NCBI GenBank assembly: GCA_030616695.1
Contig: JAUWWU010000050.1
Span: forward strand, 1 to 6,828
Source of the DNA: Candidatus Omnitrophota bacterium
GTDB taxonomy: Bacteria; Omnitrophota; Gorgyraeia; JAHIPI01
DNA length: 6,828 nt
Reading direction: 5' to 3'
The notes beneath the pieces were generated by a model that was not told the origin of the DNA, searched no databases, and was given only the letters and a program-made list of their open reading frames with translations. Of this stretch, positions 1-6,511 are shown piece by piece. Within the stretch, counting starts at the first letter, position 1. Every line of letters starts with the position of its first letter. A program made the position numbers and the translations under genes.

Positions 1-520
1 GCCCGATTATCATTGCATACCTGTCGGCAACGCCGGCAATATAACCGCCTATTGGAAGGGCTATAAAGAATATAAAGAAAAAGGGAAGATAAAAGGCCTT
101 CCGAAGATGGTGGGATTTCAGGCAGAGGGCGCCGCACCCATAGTGAAAGGCCGAGTCATAGAAGACCCCAAGACGATCGCGACCGCCATAAAAATAGGGA
201 ATCCCGCAAGCTGGAAACAGGCAGTGGCCGCGAAAGACGAATCAGGCGGCGCCATAGACATGGTGACGGACGACGAAATCCTGAATGCTTATAAGATACT
301 GGCGCAGCAGGAAGGCGTATTTGTGGAGCCCGCTTCAGCCGCCTCAGTCGCCGGCATGCTGAAATATTCGAAGAAGGGTTACTTCAAAAAGGGCTCAAAA
401 ATCGTCTGTGTCCTGACAGGGCACGGATTGAAAGACCCTGACAGGGCGATCGCTTGCATAGAAAAGCCAAAGGTCCTTGAGAATGACCTCAAGGCCGTTT
501 TAAAAGAAATCGGATATTAA
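1..520 (+). CDS. thrC: Threonine synthase, C-terminal part (5' end outside window)
   Basis: Threonine synthase is a PLP enzyme of the cytosol that converts O-phospho-L-homoserine and water to L-threonine and phosphate. The open frame runs in from the left edge (first whole codon at nt 2) to TAA at 518-520, leaving 172 residues, about half of a typical 350-residue short-form enzyme. Near the start is [15 protein letters not shown] (nt 20-64); its glycine/asparagine-rich VGNAGN loop grips the PLP phosphate in this family. GFQAEGAAP (about nt 113-139) and [13 protein letters not shown] (about nt 326-364) are further conserved blocks. The PLP-binding lysine lies upstream and cannot be checked. 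The ATG at 107 is internal, since the conserved PLP loop lies before it in the same frame. The next gene follows after 18 nt. Homoserine dehydrogenase is a common upstream neighbour but is not visible here. Confidence 0.95.
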   Translation, partial: PDYHCIPVGNAGNITAYWKGYKEYKEKGKIKGLPKMVGFQAEGAAPIVKGRVIEDPKTIATAIKIGNPASWKQAVAAKDESGGAIDMVTDDEILNAYKILAQQEGVFVEPASAASVAGMLKYSKKGYFKKGSKIVCVLTGHGLKDPDRAIACIEKPKVLENDLKAVLKEIGY

Positions 521-525
521 AGAAT

Positions 526-530
526 AGGGG
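526..530 (+). promoter_or_regulatory. Shine-Dalgarno for the ApgM-like gene; decides a CTG start
   Basis: AGGGG at 526-530 lies 8 nt before CTG 539 and 20 nt before the first conventional start codon, GTG 551. The spacing favours CTG. No ATG, GTG or TTG occurs in this frame between the thrC stop (518-520) and 551. Confidence 0.6.
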
Positions 531-538
531 ATACGCAT

Positions 539-1762
539 CTGAAATATATAGTGATGGTGGCGGACGGGATGAGTGATTATCCGCTGGAAGAGCTGGACGG
601 CAGGACCCCGCTTGAGTCAGCGAAGATACCGAATATGACATTTATGGCGAAAAACGGGAAGGTGGGGTCTGCTACGACTATTCCTAAGGGCATGGCACCG
701 GCGAGCGATATCGCGAACCTGGCGATTTTGGGTTATGACCCCGCGAAACATTATACGGGCCGGGGCCCGCTTGAAGCGGCGAATATGGGGATAGATTTAG
801 GGCCCGATGACGTAACGTTCCGCTGCAATCTGATAACAGAGGATAAAGGCATTTTAACGGATTACAGCGCGGGCCACATCAAAAGTAAAGAAGCGGGCTT
901 ACTTATAAACGAGTTGGATCAAAAGCTGGGCAGAGATAACGTCAAATTCTATCCCGGCGTAAGCTACAGGCATCTTTTAGTGGTGAAAAACGGAAGGCAT
1001 TTTAAGACAGACGGAAAAGAAGCGGACCTTAGTAAGATCTCGTATATGCCCCCGCACGATATCATCGGCAATAAAATAAAAAACAATCTGCCTAAGGGCA
1101 AAGGCGCCGAGTTCCTGGTGAAACTGATGAAAGATTCCAAAGATATTCTGGCGCATCACGACGTCAACAAAGTCAGGGTGGACCTGAAGGAAAACCCCGG
1201 CAATATGATATGGCTGTGGGGACAGGGCAGCAAACCGGACCTGCCGAGCTTTGAAGAAAGATACGGGGTAAAGGGCTCCATAATATCGGCGGTCGACCTG
1301 GTCAACGGGATAGGAAAACTCATAGGCCTTCAAGTGATAAAGGTCCCGGGCGCGACCGGTTACTACGACACGAATTATAAGGGAAAAGCGGACTATGCCA
1401 TGAATTCGCTTAAAGACAGGGATTTTGTCTTTATACACGTGGAAGCTACAGATGAAGCCGGCCACAATAAAGACATACGCGCTAAGATAGCGGCTATAGA
1501 GAATTTCGATAAATTTATCGTTGGGACCGCGTTAGACCGCTTCAAGGGAAAAAAGGACGTCAGGATGATAGTGCTTCCCGACCACGCTACGCCTATCCAG
1601 GTAGGCACGCATACTACAGACCCCATTCCTTTCGTTGTATGCGGAAGCGGGATAGAGCCTGACAGCATCATGGTCTTCAGCGAGACATCGGCAAAGTCGA
1701 GCCGCCTGGTTTTCCAGACCGGCTGGCAGCTCATGAACTATTTCATGAAAGGGGAGAATTGA
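539..1762 (+). CDS. apgM: ApgM-family phosphotransferase: cofactor-independent phosphoglycerate mutase or alternative homoserine kinase
   Basis: This is an alkaline-phosphatase-superfamily protein of the archaeal-type, 2,3-bisphosphoglycerate-independent phosphoglycerate mutase family (COG3635). From CTG 539 it has 407 residues, normal for the family. CTG gives the expected N-terminus (M)KYIVMVADGM; GTG 551 would remove the first beta strand. Visible motifs are metal-ligand Asp9 in VADGM, the presumed phospho-acceptor Ser56 in PASDIANLAILGYDP, YTGRGPLEAANMG (about 72-84), DEAGH (305-309), PDH (347-349) and His358 in GTHTTDP. All catalytic blocks look intact. Mutases of this family interconvert 3- and 2-phosphoglycerate through a phosphoserine. 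Members clustered with threonine genes have, however, been proposed as functional analogues of homoserine kinase. Here thrC lies 18 nt upstream, lysC lies two genes downstream, and no GHMK-type thrB is visible, so that role is plausible. Family assignment is secure; substrate is not. The stop overlaps the cstA start. Confidence 0.88.
   Translation: MKYIVMVADGMSDYPLEELDGRTPLESAKIPNMTFMAKNGKVGSATTIPKGMAPASDIANLAILGYDPAKHYTGRGPLEAANMGIDLGPDDVTFRCNLITEDKGILTDYSAGHIKSKEAGLLINELDQKLGRDNVKFYPGVSYRHLLVVKNGRHFKTDGKEADLSKISYMPPHDIIGNKIKNNLPKGKGAEFLVKLMKDSKDILAHHDVNKVRVDLKENPGNMIWLWGQGSKPDLPSFEERYGVKGSIISAVDLVNGIGKLIGLQVIKVPGATGYYDTNYKGKADYAMNSLKDRDFVFIHVEATDEAGHNKDIRAKIAAIENFDKFIVGTALDRFKGKKDVRMIVLPDHATPIQVGTHTTDPIPFVVCGSGIEPDSIMVFSETSAKSSRLVFQTGWQLMNYFMKGEN
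1750..1756 (+). promoter_or_regulatory. Closely spaced Shine-Dalgarno and TTGA overlap at the cstA start
   Basis: AGGGGAG (1750-1756) lies inside the last codons of the ApgM-like gene, only 2-4 nt before TTG 1759. The TTG and the upstream gene's TGA share the four bases TTGA (1759-1762). The short spacing and overlap suggest that cstA translation depends on ribosomes ending the upstream gene. Confidence 0.5.
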
Positions 1763-3372
1763 ATTCAGTTTTAGTTGCGGTGGTGAGCATAGTCTTATTT
1801 GTTGCCGCGTACCGTTTTTACAGCGTAAAGTTCATTAAGATATACGGCGTGGATGAAAACGCCCCGACGCCCGCCCACAGAAACTATGACGGCGTGGATT
1901 ATGTGCCGGCAAAGAACTGGGTGATACTTTTTGGCCACCATTTTTCCAGTATCTCGGGCGCAGCGCCGGTAATAGGGCCCATAATAGCTGTCTCCATATG
2001 GGGATGGGGGCCGGCGATATTATGGGTAATCATCGGCTCTATTTTTATCGGAGGCGTTCACGATTTCGGCTCTTTGATCTTATCCGTAAAGCAGGACGGC
2101 CGCTCGATAGCGGATATAACCGCAGACGTTATCTCGCGCAGGGCAAAAATAGTCTTTGCCTCTTTCGTATGGCTGACGCTGATATTGGTGATAGCCGTCT
2201 TCGTCTATCTCTGCGCGAAGACGCTTGTCTTTGAGCCAAGGATAGTGATCCCGTCTCTGGGCCTGATCGCGGTTGCAGTAGCCGTTGGATATCTGATTTA
2301 TAACCGGAAGGCAAGCCATACGGTAGTCACTCTTCTCGGATTTTGCGCTATACTTTTGCTGATAGCTCTCGGGAATAGGTATCCCGTTAGATTAAATGTA
2401 GAGAATCCGCAGGTTGTCTGGGGCTATATATTGTTGGTCTATTGCTTCATTGCGTCTATTACGCCTGTCCAGATACTTTTACAGCCGCGGGATTACCTTT
2501 CCGCATACCTGCTCGCGTTCGGCGTATTATTCGGTTATTTGGGGATACTCATATCGCATCGGGAGATATCAATGCCGTTCGTAACCGGATTGCATCTGCG
2601 GGATAACGCTATGTGGCCAATGCTTTTTGTGACTGTCGCCTGCGGCGCGATATCAGGATTTCATTCACTCATAGCCAGCGGGACCACTTCTAAACAAATA
2701 GCCAGCGAGGCGCATTCCCGTAGAATAGGTTATGGCGCCATGCTTACGGAAGCAGCTGTTGCCGTGCTGGCGGTCCTCGCGATTGGCGCGGGCCTTAAGA
2801 ATCAGGCGGCGCTTGCCGCGTTTTTAGGTAAAGGCGGGTCAGGGCCGATCGGCGCGTTCGGGGCGGGTTACGCCGAGATCACAAGGCCGGTCCTGGCAGG
2901 CGTAGGCGGGTTTTTCGCTATAGTTATCCTTAATGCCTTTATATTAACCACGCTTGATACGGCTACAAGGATCGGAAGATACCTTACACACGAGCTTTTC
3001 GGCATAAAAAATAGATATATCGCGACACTTTTAGTGGTTGTTTTCAGCGGATGGCTGGGCTTAAGCGGCAACTGGAATAAAATATGGCCGGTGTTCGGCG
3101 CGGCAAATCAATTGGTCGCGGCGCTCGCCCTTTTGGTGATCACCGTGTGGCTCCTGTCGCGGGCCAGGAACATAATATACACGGCCATACCGTGCGTTTT
3201 TATGCTTTTGACGACAGCCGCAGCCCTTTTGTATAAGATGCCCAAGTACTTCAGCGGCGGCGATACGCTTTTGGGCGCGATATCGCTGGCCCTTCTGGTC
3301 CTGGCGGTATATATGTTGTGGGAAGTCTTTATTTGCGTTAAAAAGAAAAGACAAGAGGTCAGACATGCGTAA
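1759..3372 (+). CDS. cstA: CstA-family (carbon starvation protein A) membrane transporter
   Basis: This is an inner-membrane transporter of the CstA family, 537 residues with roughly 14-16 hydrophobic segments by eye. E. coli CstA is near 700 residues, so this is the shorter form seen in many anaerobes. Conserved blocks are DGVDYVPAKNWVILFGHHF (44-62), GAAPVIGP (67-74), HDFGSLILSVKQDGRSIADI (101-120), QPRDYLSAYLL (242-252), GAISGFHSLIASGTTSKQI (296-314) and TTLDTATRIGRYL (397-409). The last 130 or so residues match the five-helix C-terminal part. The TTG start gives MNSVLVAVVSIVLF, which begins the first helix as in relatives. Characterised members carry pyruvate (E. coli CstA, BtsT) or are tied to peptide use during starvation; the substrate here is unknown. 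It overlaps both neighbours (4 and 8 nt), so it is firmly inside an amino-acid operon. The pyruvate-consuming CimA two genes downstream makes pyruvate an attractive guess. Confidence 0.93.
   Translation: MNSVLVAVVSIVLFVAAYRFYSVKFIKIYGVDENAPTPAHRNYDGVDYVPAKNWVILFGHHFSSISGAAPVIGPIIAVSIWGWGPAILWVIIGSIFIGGVHDFGSLILSVKQDGRSIADITADVISRRAKIVFASFVWLTLILVIAVFVYLCAKTLVFEPRIVIPSLGLIAVAVAVGYLIYNRKASHTVVTLLGFCAILLLIALGNRYPVRLNVENPQVVWGYILLVYCFIASITPVQILLQPRDYLSAYLLAFGVLFGYLGILISHREISMPFVTGLHLRDNAMWPMLFVTVACGAISGFHSLIASGTTSKQIASEAHSRRIGYGAMLTEAAVAVLAVLAIGAGLKNQAALAAFLGKGGSGPIGAFGAGYAEITRPVLAGVGGFFAIVILNAFILTTLDTATRIGRYLTHELFGIKNRYIATLLVVVFSGWLGLSGNWNKIWPVFGAANQLVAALALLVITVWLLSRARNIIYTAIPCVFMLLTTAAALLYKMPKYFSGGDTLLGAISLALLVLAVYMLWEVFICVKKKRQEVRHA
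3354..3359 (+). promoter_or_regulatory. Shine-Dalgarno for lysC within the cstA 3' end
   Basis: AGAGGT at 3354-3359 lies 5 nt before ATG 3365, and cstA ends 8 nt into lysC (TAA at 3370-3372). The signal lies wholly within cstA codons. Confidence 0.6.
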
Positions 3373-4594
3373 TATTATCGTTCAAAAATACGGCGGCTCG
3401 AGTGTCACCAATACCGAGCGCATACAGAATATAGCCGGGCGCATAATCAAATATAAGCGCCGGGGTTACAGAATGGTCGTTGTCGTAAGCGCGTTAGGCG
3501 ATACTACCGATGAGCTCATAAAATTGTCCCGCTCCATAACAAAGGTGCCTTCGGAGCGCGAACATGACATGCTTGTATCCACCGGAGAGCAGGTCTCAGT
3601 GGCGCTTTTGGCCATGGCGATACATAAGCTGGGAGAGGAGGCGATCTCCTTTACCGGAGCACAGGTCGGGATAAGGACCGACAGCGCGTACACCAAGGCC
3701 AGGATAATCGACGTAAACGCGGACAAGATAGAAAAAGAACTGGCGGCCGGCAAGGTCGTCATAGTAGCCGGTTTCCAGGGGGTGACTACAAACCATGACA
3801 TCACCACGCTCGGCAGAGGAGGGTCCGATACAAGCGCGGTGGCGCTGGCAAAGGCGCTCAACGCGAAGGAATGTGAGATATACACCGACGTCGACGGTAT
3901 ATATACCGCGGACCCGAGGATTGTCAGGAGCGCGCGGAAGCTCGACAGGATAAGTTACGAAGAAATGCTGGAACTTGCGTCGTTGGGCGCACAGGTAATG
4001 CATCCCCGCAGCATCGAGATGGCAAGCAAATTTAAAATACCCCTGCACGTGAGGTCCAGTTTCAATAATAAGAAAGGTACGGTTATTTCCGGGGAGGTCA
4101 AAATGATGGAAAAGGTCTTAGTCTCAAGCGTCACTGTGAATAAAGAGGAGGCCAAAGTCACTATTTGCGACTGTCCGGATAAGCCGGGCATAGCCGCCAG
4201 GATATTTAAGAAGATCGCCGAGGAAAACATAAACATAGACATGATAATCCAGAACATCTCCAGGACAAAGGCGAGAAATACGGACGTCTCCTTTACCGTC
4301 CAGAAAGATGAACTCGGTAAAACGATCAAGACGGCCAAGGAGATATCGAGGTCCATAGGGGCGAAAGGCGTGACATTCGACAGCAATATTGCCAAGGTCT
4401 CGGTGATCGGCATCGGCATGAGGGCGCACGCAGGAGTTGCCGCCAAGATGTTCAGCGCCCTTGCGGGGAAAAAAATAAATATCGAGATGATCTCCACAAG
4501 CGAGATCAAGATATCCTGCGTAATAGCGAAGAAAAACGCGGAGAAAGCCGTTAAGGCGCTGCACAAGGCCTTTAAATTAGGCAGGAAAAAATAA
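3365..4594 (+). CDS. lysC: Aspartate kinase with two C-terminal ACT domains (alpha subunit)
   Basis: Aspartate kinase phosphorylates L-aspartate with ATP to give 4-phospho-L-aspartate, the first step towards lysine, methionine, threonine and isoleucine. The 409 residues match monofunctional LysC; there is no fused homoserine dehydrogenase. The amino-acid kinase domain covers about 1-240, with KYGGSS (8-13), STGEQ (72-76), [13 protein letters not shown] (150-162), [13 protein letters not shown] (173-185) and MHPRS (212-216). Two ACT domains follow: about 262-335, with [14 protein letters not shown], and about 343-405, with [17 protein letters not shown]. These normally bind the feedback inhibitor (lysine and/or threonine), and the sequence alone does not say which. 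Met247-Met248 is preceded by a strong internal ribosome site, so a separate beta subunit is likely. The gene overlaps cstA by 8 nt and is followed by cimA after 16 nt. Confidence 0.97.
   Translation: MRNIIVQKYGGSSVTNTERIQNIAGRIIKYKRRGYRMVVVVSALGDTTDELIKLSRSITKVPSEREHDMLVSTGEQVSVALLAMAIHKLGEEAISFTGAQVGIRTDSAYTKARIIDVNADKIEKELAAGKVVIVAGFQGVTTNHDITTLGRGGSDTSAVALAKALNAKECEIYTDVDGIYTADPRIVRSARKLDRISYEEMLELASLGAQVMHPRSIEMASKFKIPLHVRSSFNNKKGTVISGEVKMMEKVLVSSVTVNKEEAKVTICDCPDKPGIAARIFKKIAEENINIDMIIQNISRTKARNTDVSFTVQKDELGKTIKTAKEISRSIGAKGVTFDSNIAKVSVIGIGMRAHAGVAAKMFSALAGKKINIEMISTSEIKISCVIAKKNAEKAVKALHKAFKLGRKK
4091..4098 (+). promoter_or_regulatory. Internal Shine-Dalgarno within lysC
   Basis: GGGGAGGT (4091-4098) contains the full GGAGG core (4093-4097), 5 nt before in-frame ATG 4103 and 8 nt before ATG 4106. 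It encodes Gly-Glu-Val in the linker between the kinase and ACT domains. It is a better match than the site ahead of the full-length lysC start. Confidence 0.6.
4103..4594 (+). other. Probable nested translation product: aspartate kinase beta subunit (ACT domains only)
   Basis: Starting at ATG 4103 (Met247 of LysC), the same frame encodes 163 residues made only of the two ACT domains. In Bacillus subtilis and Corynebacterium, lysC is known to give an alpha subunit and an in-frame beta subunit from an internal start, assembled as alpha2beta2. The B. subtilis beta subunit is about this size and begins at almost the same point. The evidence here is the strong internal Shine-Dalgarno, the in-frame Met-Met pair, and the position at the domain border. 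The product would act as a regulatory subunit binding the inhibitor at the alpha/beta interface. This is inference by homology and signal; expression is not shown. Confidence 0.55.
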
Positions 4595-4601
4595 GAGGGA
4601 G
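4595..4601 (+). promoter_or_regulatory. Shine-Dalgarno for cimA
   Basis: GAGGGAG (4595-4601) directly follows the lysC TAA and lies 9 nt before ATG 4611. It supports that start and leaves no room for a separate promoter. Confidence 0.6.
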
Positions 4602-4610
4602 CTGACTAAA

Positions 4611-6185
4611 ATGAGCGCCAATGTAAAACTATATGATACCACGCTGCGGGACGGGGCGCAGACAGAAGGGATTTCCTTCAGCGTTACGGACAAGGTGAGG
4701 ATCGCGCAGAAACTCGACGAGTTAGGCATCCACTACATAGAAGCGGGATGGCCCGGCACCAACCCCAAGGATATCGAGGTTTTCAAGAAACTGAAAAAGA
4801 CGCGCCTTAAAAACGCGAAGGTTGTGGCTTTCGGCTCGACAAGAAGGCCAAAGGCCAAAGCAAAGGACGATACCACCCTGAAGGCGCTTATCAGCGCACA
4901 GACAAAGGCCGTCACCATTTTCGGGAAAAGCTGGGACCTCCACGTAAATGATATCCTTAAGACAAGCCTTGATGAAAACCTGGATATGATCCGGGACAGC
5001 ATAAGTTTTCTTAAGTCCAAAGTCAAAGAGGTCTTTTTTGACGCGGAGCATTTCTTCGACGGCTACAAGGCGAACCCCGATTATGCGCTAAAGACGCTCA
5101 AAGCCGCCGAAGAAGGCGGGGCAGACTGCCTTGTCCTTTGCGATACAAACGGTGGCACGGTCACCTCCGATATCTTCAGGATCATAGAAGAAATAACGCC
5201 GGAGGTGAAAAAACCCCTCGGCATCCATGCCCACAACGACTGCGAGATGGCAGTTTCGAATTCAATCGCGGCGATGCAGGCGGGCTGTGCCCACATCCAG
5301 GGTACGATGAACGGATACGGCGAAAGGTGCGGAAACGCCAATCTGGCGTCTATTATCCCTGTCCTTAAGCTGAAACTGAAACTTGACTGCATCTCTGACC
5401 TACAGCTTAAAGAATTGACAGAAGCGTCGCGTTTTATTTCGGAGACAAGCAACATGAAACAGATGGGCAACCAGCCGTTTGTGGGCGCGAGCGCTTTCGC
5501 CCATAAGGCAGGCGTCCACGTAAACGCAATATTGAAAAATCCGAGGAGCTATGAGCATACGGAGCCGGCCATGGTCGGAAACAGGCGCCGGCTTTTGATC
5601 TCCGAGCTTTCGGGCAAATCCACCATTTTGCGCAAGGCAGAGGAGTTTGACGTCGACCTTCAGAAAGAGAGCCCGAAGACAAAGAGGATCCTGAAACTGC
5701 TGCAGGACCTTGAGCATCAGGGCTATCAGTTTGAATCGGCTGAGGCGTCCTTCGAACTTCTCATGAAACGCGCCATGAAGAAGTTTAAGTCCTTCTTTAA
5801 ATGCGAGGGCTTCAGGGTGATCGTGGAGCTGGAGGAAGACGGAAACCTTATTTCGGAAGCCACGATAAAACTGGAAGTCAATGGCAAAAAAGAGCACACG
5901 GCGGCTTTGGGCGACGGCCCTGTAAACGCCATCGATAACGCGTTAAGGAAGGCATTAAGGGAATTCTATCCCTCATTAGACGGGATGCACCTCTCCGACT
6001 TTAAAGTGCGCGTCCTGGAAGAGAAGGTGGGCACGGCCGCAAAGGTCAGGGTCCTCATCCAGTCGCAGGACGAAAAGGATTCATGGTGGACAGTGGGCGT
6101 ATCGGAAAATATCATCGAGGCCAGTTGGCTCGCCCTTGTGGACAGTATCGAATATAAATTATTAAAGGACAAAGTAACGAAATAG
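4611..6185 (+). CDS. cimA: (R)-citramalate synthase
   Basis: Citramalate synthase condenses pyruvate with acetyl-CoA to (R)-citramalate, the first step of the threonine-independent route to 2-oxobutyrate and isoleucine. The 524 residues match the long CimA type. The TIM-barrel HMGL-like domain (about 4-265) opens with [19 protein letters not shown] (7-25), which carries catalytic Arg13 and metal ligand Asp14. GWPGTNPKD (46-54) is typical of CimA. Metal ligands His206 and His208 lie in HAHND (206-210), followed by [16 protein letters not shown] (230-245). A linker region includes [13 protein letters not shown] (295-307). The C-terminal LeuA-type dimerisation/regulatory domain spans about 395-518 with [19 protein letters not shown]; in relatives it binds isoleucine or leucine as inhibitor. 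The CimA-like N-terminus makes 2-isopropylmalate or homocitrate synthase less likely. It lies 16 nt after lysC, and its stop is overlapped by the next gene's ribosome site. Confidence 0.94.
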   Translation: MSANVKLYDTTLRDGAQTEGISFSVTDKVRIAQKLDELGIHYIEAGWPGTNPKDIEVFKKLKKTRLKNAKVVAFGSTRRPKAKAKDDTTLKALISAQTKAVTIFGKSWDLHVNDILKTSLDENLDMIRDSISFLKSKVKEVFFDAEHFFDGYKANPDYALKTLKAAEEGGADCLVLCDTNGGTVTSDIFRIIEEITPEVKKPLGIHAHNDCEMAVSNSIAAMQAGCAHIQGTMNGYGERCGNANLASIIPVLKLKLKLDCISDLQLKELTEASRFISETSNMKQMGNQPFVGASAFAHKAGVHVNAILKNPRSYEHTEPAMVGNRRRLLISELSGKSTILRKAEEFDVDLQKESPKTKRILKLLQDLEHQGYQFESAEASFELLMKRAMKKFKSFFKCEGFRVIVELEEDGNLISEATIKLEVNGKKEHTAALGDGPVNAIDNALRKALREFYPSLDGMHLSDFKVRVLEEKVGTAAKVRVLIQSQDEKDSWWTVGVSENIIEASWLALVDSIEYKLLKDKVTK

Positions 6186-6190
6186 GAGGT
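6184..6190 (+). promoter_or_regulatory. Near-perfect Shine-Dalgarno overlapping the cimA stop
   Basis: AGGAGGT at 6184-6190 shares bases with the cimA TAG (6183-6185) and lies 5 nt before ATG 6196. It is one of the strongest ribosome sites in the window and supports the small gene as truly translated. A second ATG at 6202 has a poorer spacing of 11 nt. Confidence 0.7.
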
Positions 6191-6195
6191 GGGGT

Positions 6196-6507
6196 ATGAT
6201 AATGCTGAAATCTATGGGGATATTCGGTTTTATCCCCGCAATGGTGCTTTTGACCATCAGCTTTTTTGTGATGGTCGTCCTTAAGAAGCTTGAGGAAGGC
6301 GCGCTCAAGTCATTCGGCCGCATTATTGCCGTGCTGCTTTGCGTGGCGGCGCTTCTGATATTTACAATGGGGCTGTATGCGGTATCGGCGGGATATTGTC
6401 CGATAACAAAGATGCTGGGAAGAGGCGGGCTTCCCCCGACGCGGGACAAAATGATGCATCACGGCATGTGTAAGCCGATGATGAAGAAGAGCATGTATTA
6501 TAAATAG
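6196..6507 (+). CDS. Small two-helix membrane protein of unknown function with Met/His/Cys-rich tail
   Basis: I do not recognise a family for this 103-residue protein. It has two clear hydrophobic segments, about 8-29 and 43-66, joined by a short charged loop ([13 protein letters not shown], 30-42). By the positive-inside rule the loop is probably cytoplasmic, with both ends outside, although the basic tail makes this uncertain. After helix two comes GYCPITKML (66-74). The C-terminal tail, 86-100, is rich in Met, His and Cys ([11 protein letters not shown] at 86-96), a composition seen in proteins that bind soft metals such as copper; that is only a suggestion. Cysteines are at 49, 68 and 92. 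There is no signal-peptidase or lipobox site. Evidence that it is real: the excellent ribosome site, tight packing (10 nt after cimA, 4 nt before valS) and a composition typical of membrane proteins. It could be a lineage-specific protein simply carried in the operon. Confidence 0.75.
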   Translation: MIMLKSMGIFGFIPAMVLLTISFFVMVVLKKLEEGALKSFGRIIAVLLCVAALLIFTMGLYAVSAGYCPITKMLGRGGLPPTRDKMMHHGMCKPMMKKSMYYK

Positions 6508-6511
6508 TGGT

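Noticed and set aside
107..520. ATG 107 as the start of a 137-residue protein
   Set aside because: The same frame is open to the left edge and encodes the conserved threonine synthase PLP-phosphate loop before the ATG, so it is an internal methionine.
521..538. Gap after thrC as a possible promoter or terminator site
   Set aside because: Only 18 nt are available, holding the ribosome site; there is no -35/-10 pair or stem-loop.
551..553. GTG 551 as the start of the ApgM-like gene
   Set aside because: The Shine-Dalgarno would be 20 nt away, and the conserved KYI strand upstream would be lost; CTG 539 explains both.
757..768. GC-rich, nearly palindromic stretch that looks like a hairpin
   Set aside because: It encodes the conserved TGRGPLE motif of the ApgM family, is imperfect, and lacks a T-run, so it is not a terminator.
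1998..2234. 78-codon plus-strand frame inside cstA
   Set aside because: It is an out-of-frame shadow of conserved CstA helices, with no protein-like pattern of its own.
3955..4566. 203-codon open frame on the minus strand across lysC
   Set aside because: It is antisense to the well-conserved ACT region, has the odd composition of a shadow frame, and other antisense frames of similar kind occur over every gene here.
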